The position numbers were made by a program, and so were the translations under genes. DNA of 64,000 bases from Bin103 sp002238925 (GTDB taxonomy: Bacteria > Spirochaetota > Spirochaetia > SZUA-6 > Bin103). The stretch spans positions 2,294,001 to 2,358,000 of the forward strand of contig OZ242313.1 in NCBI GenBank assembly GCA_965208065.1, given 5' to 3'. The notes beneath the pieces are model-generated. The model was not told the DNA's origin. It ran no database searches and saw only the letters and a program-made list of their open reading frames with translations. Positions within the stretch are counted from its first letter, which is position 1; every line of letters starts with the position of its first letter. This document shows positions 61,919 through 64,000 of the stretch, in pieces.

Positions 61919-63577
61919 TCATCGGCCTTCCTCACTGCGCGTGGCCGGCTGTTCCGGTTGCGCGAACCGGATGCCGGCGTTGGCCGGCGGCGCCGGGGCA
62001 CCGGGGTCGACCTGCAGCATGATGTCGTGCACGAGTTGGTCGGCGATCACCGGAGCGTACTCCTGCCAGCGGCGCACCGGCGGCTCGCCGGCATCGCGCC
62101 GCAGGATACGCACCCCGCCGAAGTCACGCTGCACTGAGTAGCCGGGCACCGCCAGGGCGGGGTCGGCGGCGACCAGGTGGCTGACCGAGGCGGTGACGGT
62201 GGCCAGGCCGCGGTTGATGCCGCCTCCGGTAAACGCGTCGTAGAAGGGAATGGCGCGGTGCAGGTAGTAGTAGCCCGGCGTGTTGTAGTAGGGACGGTCC
62301 ACCTGCCATACCGCTTCGACCCCCGGCGCGCGGGCCAGATAACGGTACGCGGCGAAGATCGGATCCTGGCGGCGCAGAAAGCCGGTAATGCCGGTCTCCT
62401 GCGACCAGGCCTGGTACACGCGTCCCTGTGCCGGCAGCGCGTTCAGCACGCCGGCCAGCGATACGGCGGCAACAAGGGCCCCGGCCACCGCGGTCACCCC
62501 GAGGTGTGCGCCCGGTCGCGCCGGCAGCCTTGCCGCCGCCCACGCCGCAGCGCGCGCGGTGAGGTCCGCCCCGATCAACAACCACAGGGGGATGACTGCA
62601 AAGATGAAGCGGTATTCCTTGTGCGCCTGGACGGAGTGGGCCAGGAGCACGAGCACGATCAGGCCGAGAAGCAGGCCGTAGCGTGCCGGCCAGCGCACCG
62701 CCGCCGCGAGACACAGCACGCTCAAACCGCCGCCGGCGATGGTCAGCCACCACAGAAACTGGTATGCGGGACTCTCGCCGGTGCGCATCTCGCCGAGGAT
62801 CAGGTTGAAGCGCACGTTGGTGAGGTAGGAGTGGAACAGGCCGCCATTCCACGCCACGGCGTCGAAGACTCCCACCACGCACAGCGCCGCCGCGGCGGTG
62901 AGCGCGAGCGGCAGCTTGAGCCGCGTGCGCAGGAACAGAACGGCGAGCAGCACCACGGCCACGGGGGCGTACTGCAGCCGGATCGCCGCGATCAGCACGG
63001 CCAGCACGGCCGCCGGCCCCACCACGCGCGGGCGGTCGGGCGCGCGGCTCGCGCACAGAGCGAGCAGTGCCAGCAGCGGCGCGGTCGCCACGAATTCGGT
63101 TAGGGGCTTGTGCGCGAAGCCGGCCAGTTCATACCAGAACACGCCGGCGAGCAGCGCCAGCCGCGCAGCGGTCTCGCCGAAGTGGCGGCGGGCGAAGCTG
63201 TACATGCCGGCCGGAATCGACACCGAGATGGCGCAGAACAGCAGCTTGATCCCGGCGACGTACCACACCGGCTCGCCAAGCCCCGCCGCGTCGAACAGCT
63301 TGAGCACGCCGGCCACGGCGCCCGGCACCAGCCAGGAGCGGGCGCCGTAGAAGTATTCCCAGTATACCACGCCGGTGCCGAAGGCCAGCCGGTGGGCAGG
63401 CTCCAGGTACTGCATGATCTCGTCCGGGTGCAGCACGAAGTCACCGGCCAGCGCCACGGCGGCGCGCGTGACGAACGCCAGCGCCAGCACCAGCGGTACG
63501 AGCTTCCAGCGCGGTTGGTCCGGTTCCGCCGAGTGAAGCAGGGCGTCAAGCAGGGTGCCCGATTGGCGCTTCGCCAT
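61919..63577 (-). CDS. GT22-like GT-C mannosyltransferase
   Basis: The 552-residue membrane protein has FVLHPDEIMQYLEPAHRLAFG and YWEYFYGARSW near residues 50-80, and SVQAHKEYRFIFAVIPLWLL near 330, matching the Alg9/PIG-B (GT22) motifs HPDE...WEY and HKE.RF. It should transfer mannose from a polyprenyl carrier. ATG 63577 fits the family start; the frame upstream is unrelated. It begins 13 nt after the TPR gene stop, within one operon. Confidence 0.87.
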   Translation of the reverse strand: MAKRQSGTLLDALLHSAEPDQPRWKLVPLVLALAFVTRAAVALAGDFVLHPDEIMQYLEPAHRLAFGTGVVYWEYFYGARSWLVPGAVAGVLKLFDAAGLGEPVWYVAGIKLLFCAISVSIPAGMYSFARRHFGETAARLALLAGVFWYELAGFAHKPLTEFVATAPLLALLALCASRAPDRPRVVGPAAVLAVLIAAIRLQYAPVAVVLLAVLFLRTRLKLPLALTAAAALCVVGVFDAVAWNGGLFHSYLTNVRFNLILGEMRTGESPAYQFLWWLTIAGGGLSVLCLAAAVRWPARYGLLLGLIVLVLLAHSVQAHKEYRFIFAVIPLWLLIGADLTARAAAWAAARLPARPGAHLGVTAVAGALVAAVSLAGVLNALPAQGRVYQAWSQETGITGFLRRQDPIFAAYRYLARAPGVEAVWQVDRPYYNTPGYYYLHRAIPFYDAFTGGGINRGLATVTASVSHLVAADPALAVPGYSVQRDFGGVRILRRDAGEPPVRRWQEYAPVIADQLVHDIMLQVDPGAPAPPANAGIRFAQPEQPATRSEEGR

Positions 63578-63590
63578 GGTCGTGGGAGGA

Positions 63591-64000
63591 CTACCGCTGC
63601 TCCCGTTGCGCCAGTTCCCTGGCCACCAGTTGCCGTCCGACCCGTGCGATCTCCAGGTCGGGGTCGAGGGACAGTGCCCGGTCGATGCTCTCCAGAGCCT
63701 GCTCGAATCGGCCCAAGTAGTACAGGGTCGCGCCCAGGTTGGAGTGGGTGACGGCATTGTCCGGGGTTATGTCGACCATGGTTCGATACAGTGTGAGCGC
63801 CTCCTCGTAGCGCTGCTGGCCGAATCGCGCCATGGCAAGGTGATCGAGCGCCTCGTGATCGCGGGGGTCGACCTGTATGGCGCGCGCGAAGTACTCGTCC
63901 GCTTCCGGACGGCCAAGCTGCTGCGCCGCGCGCCCAAGGAACACGTACGGCGAGGATCCGGCTATGGGCAATGCGGGCTGCAGATCCAACGCATGCTCCA
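63591..64000 (-). CDS. TPR-repeat protein, C-terminal part (5' end beyond window)
   Basis: The frame runs open off the right edge of the window, ending (minus strand) at 63591. It reads EYFARAIQVDPRDHEALDHLAMARFGQQRYEEALTLYRTM and NLGATLYYLGRFEQALESIDRALSLDP, consecutive tetratricopeptide repeats. It closely resembles the last repeats of the TMTC-like protein at 56465-58987, so the two are paralogues; this one may also have a membrane glycosyltransferase N-terminus outside the window. Confidence 0.85.
   Translation of the reverse strand, partial: EHALDLQPALPIAGSSPYVFLGRAAQQLGRPEADEYFARAIQVDPRDHEALDHLAMARFGQQRYEEALTLYRTMVDITPDNAVTHSNLGATLYYLGRFEQALESIDRALSLDPDLEIARVGRQLVARELAQREQR

Noticed and set aside
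1..64000. tRNA, rRNA, prophage modules or replication origin
   Set aside because: No cloverleaf, rRNA-like conserved segment, phage structural gene cluster or DnaA-box cluster was seen on reading both strands.

Overview
The window looks like chromosome from a GC-rich, host-associated or marine heterotroph, most likely a member of the Spirochaetes. This assignment is an inference. It rests on substrate-binding proteins whose signal peptides end in spirochaete-style '...AAGEEE/ATGEQEA' junctions, on the abundance of phytanoyl-CoA-dioxygenase-like (PhyH) genes and sulfatases typical of sponge- and marine-associated genomes, and on the mixture of ABC uptake systems with accessory debris. No rRNA, tRNA, CRISPR array or phage module is visible.

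Layout. 1-2.2 kb holds the end of a larE-larB-larC operon for the nickel-pincer cofactor, facing an NAD-dependent epimerase. 3.3-6.2 kb holds a GHL10 lipoprotein, a PhyH oxygenase and a ParDE-type toxin-antitoxin (TA) pair. 6.2-8.2 kb is a group II intron with its maturase, placed just ahead of a two-gene GH32-like operon plus an SDR (8.3-12.1 kb). 12.2-15 kb holds a Uma2 protein, a MazF-type TA pair and a striking 10-bp repeat array. Three paralogous operons, each a family-5 substrate-binding protein plus DppB and DppC permeases, lie at 15.0-18.8, 23.8-27.7 and 47.5-51.2 kb. None carries ATPase genes. Between and beside them lie broken dppB/dppC copies, Uma2 fragments, a RelE-type TA pair, two transposases and a truncated nucleotidyltransferase, so the region has been recombining. 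30-37.5 kb holds a DUF4143 ATPase, an SDR, an LLM flavin oxidoreductase, a sulfatase, an enolase-superfamily enzyme and a frameshifted ATPase. 38-44.4 kb is a catabolic cluster: PhyH, an RdoA-like kinase, a zinc alcohol dehydrogenase and a sugar ABC importer (binding protein plus two permeases). 44.4-47 kb has a coiled-coil repeat protein and a frameshifted DUF1703-type ATPase. 51.4-55.4 kb is a minus-strand PhyH-sulfatase-SDR operon and a VapBC-type pair, followed by an aldo-keto reductase. 56.5-64 kb is a minus-strand operon of GT-C membrane glycosyltransferases flanked by TPR proteins.

The genes fit an organism that imports peptides or glycosides through several duplicated transporters, cleaves fructoside-like sugars and sulfate esters, and oxidises the products with SDR, PhyH, ADH and AKR enzymes. 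It also builds a membrane-assembled surface glycan. The most unusual signals are regulatory and structural. They are hairpins at the same position in all three binding-protein/permease junctions, short tandem repeats placed at start codons or inside genes, a fold-back arrangement that could shield a transposase from outside transcription, and three apparent +1 frameshifts in otherwise intact genes.
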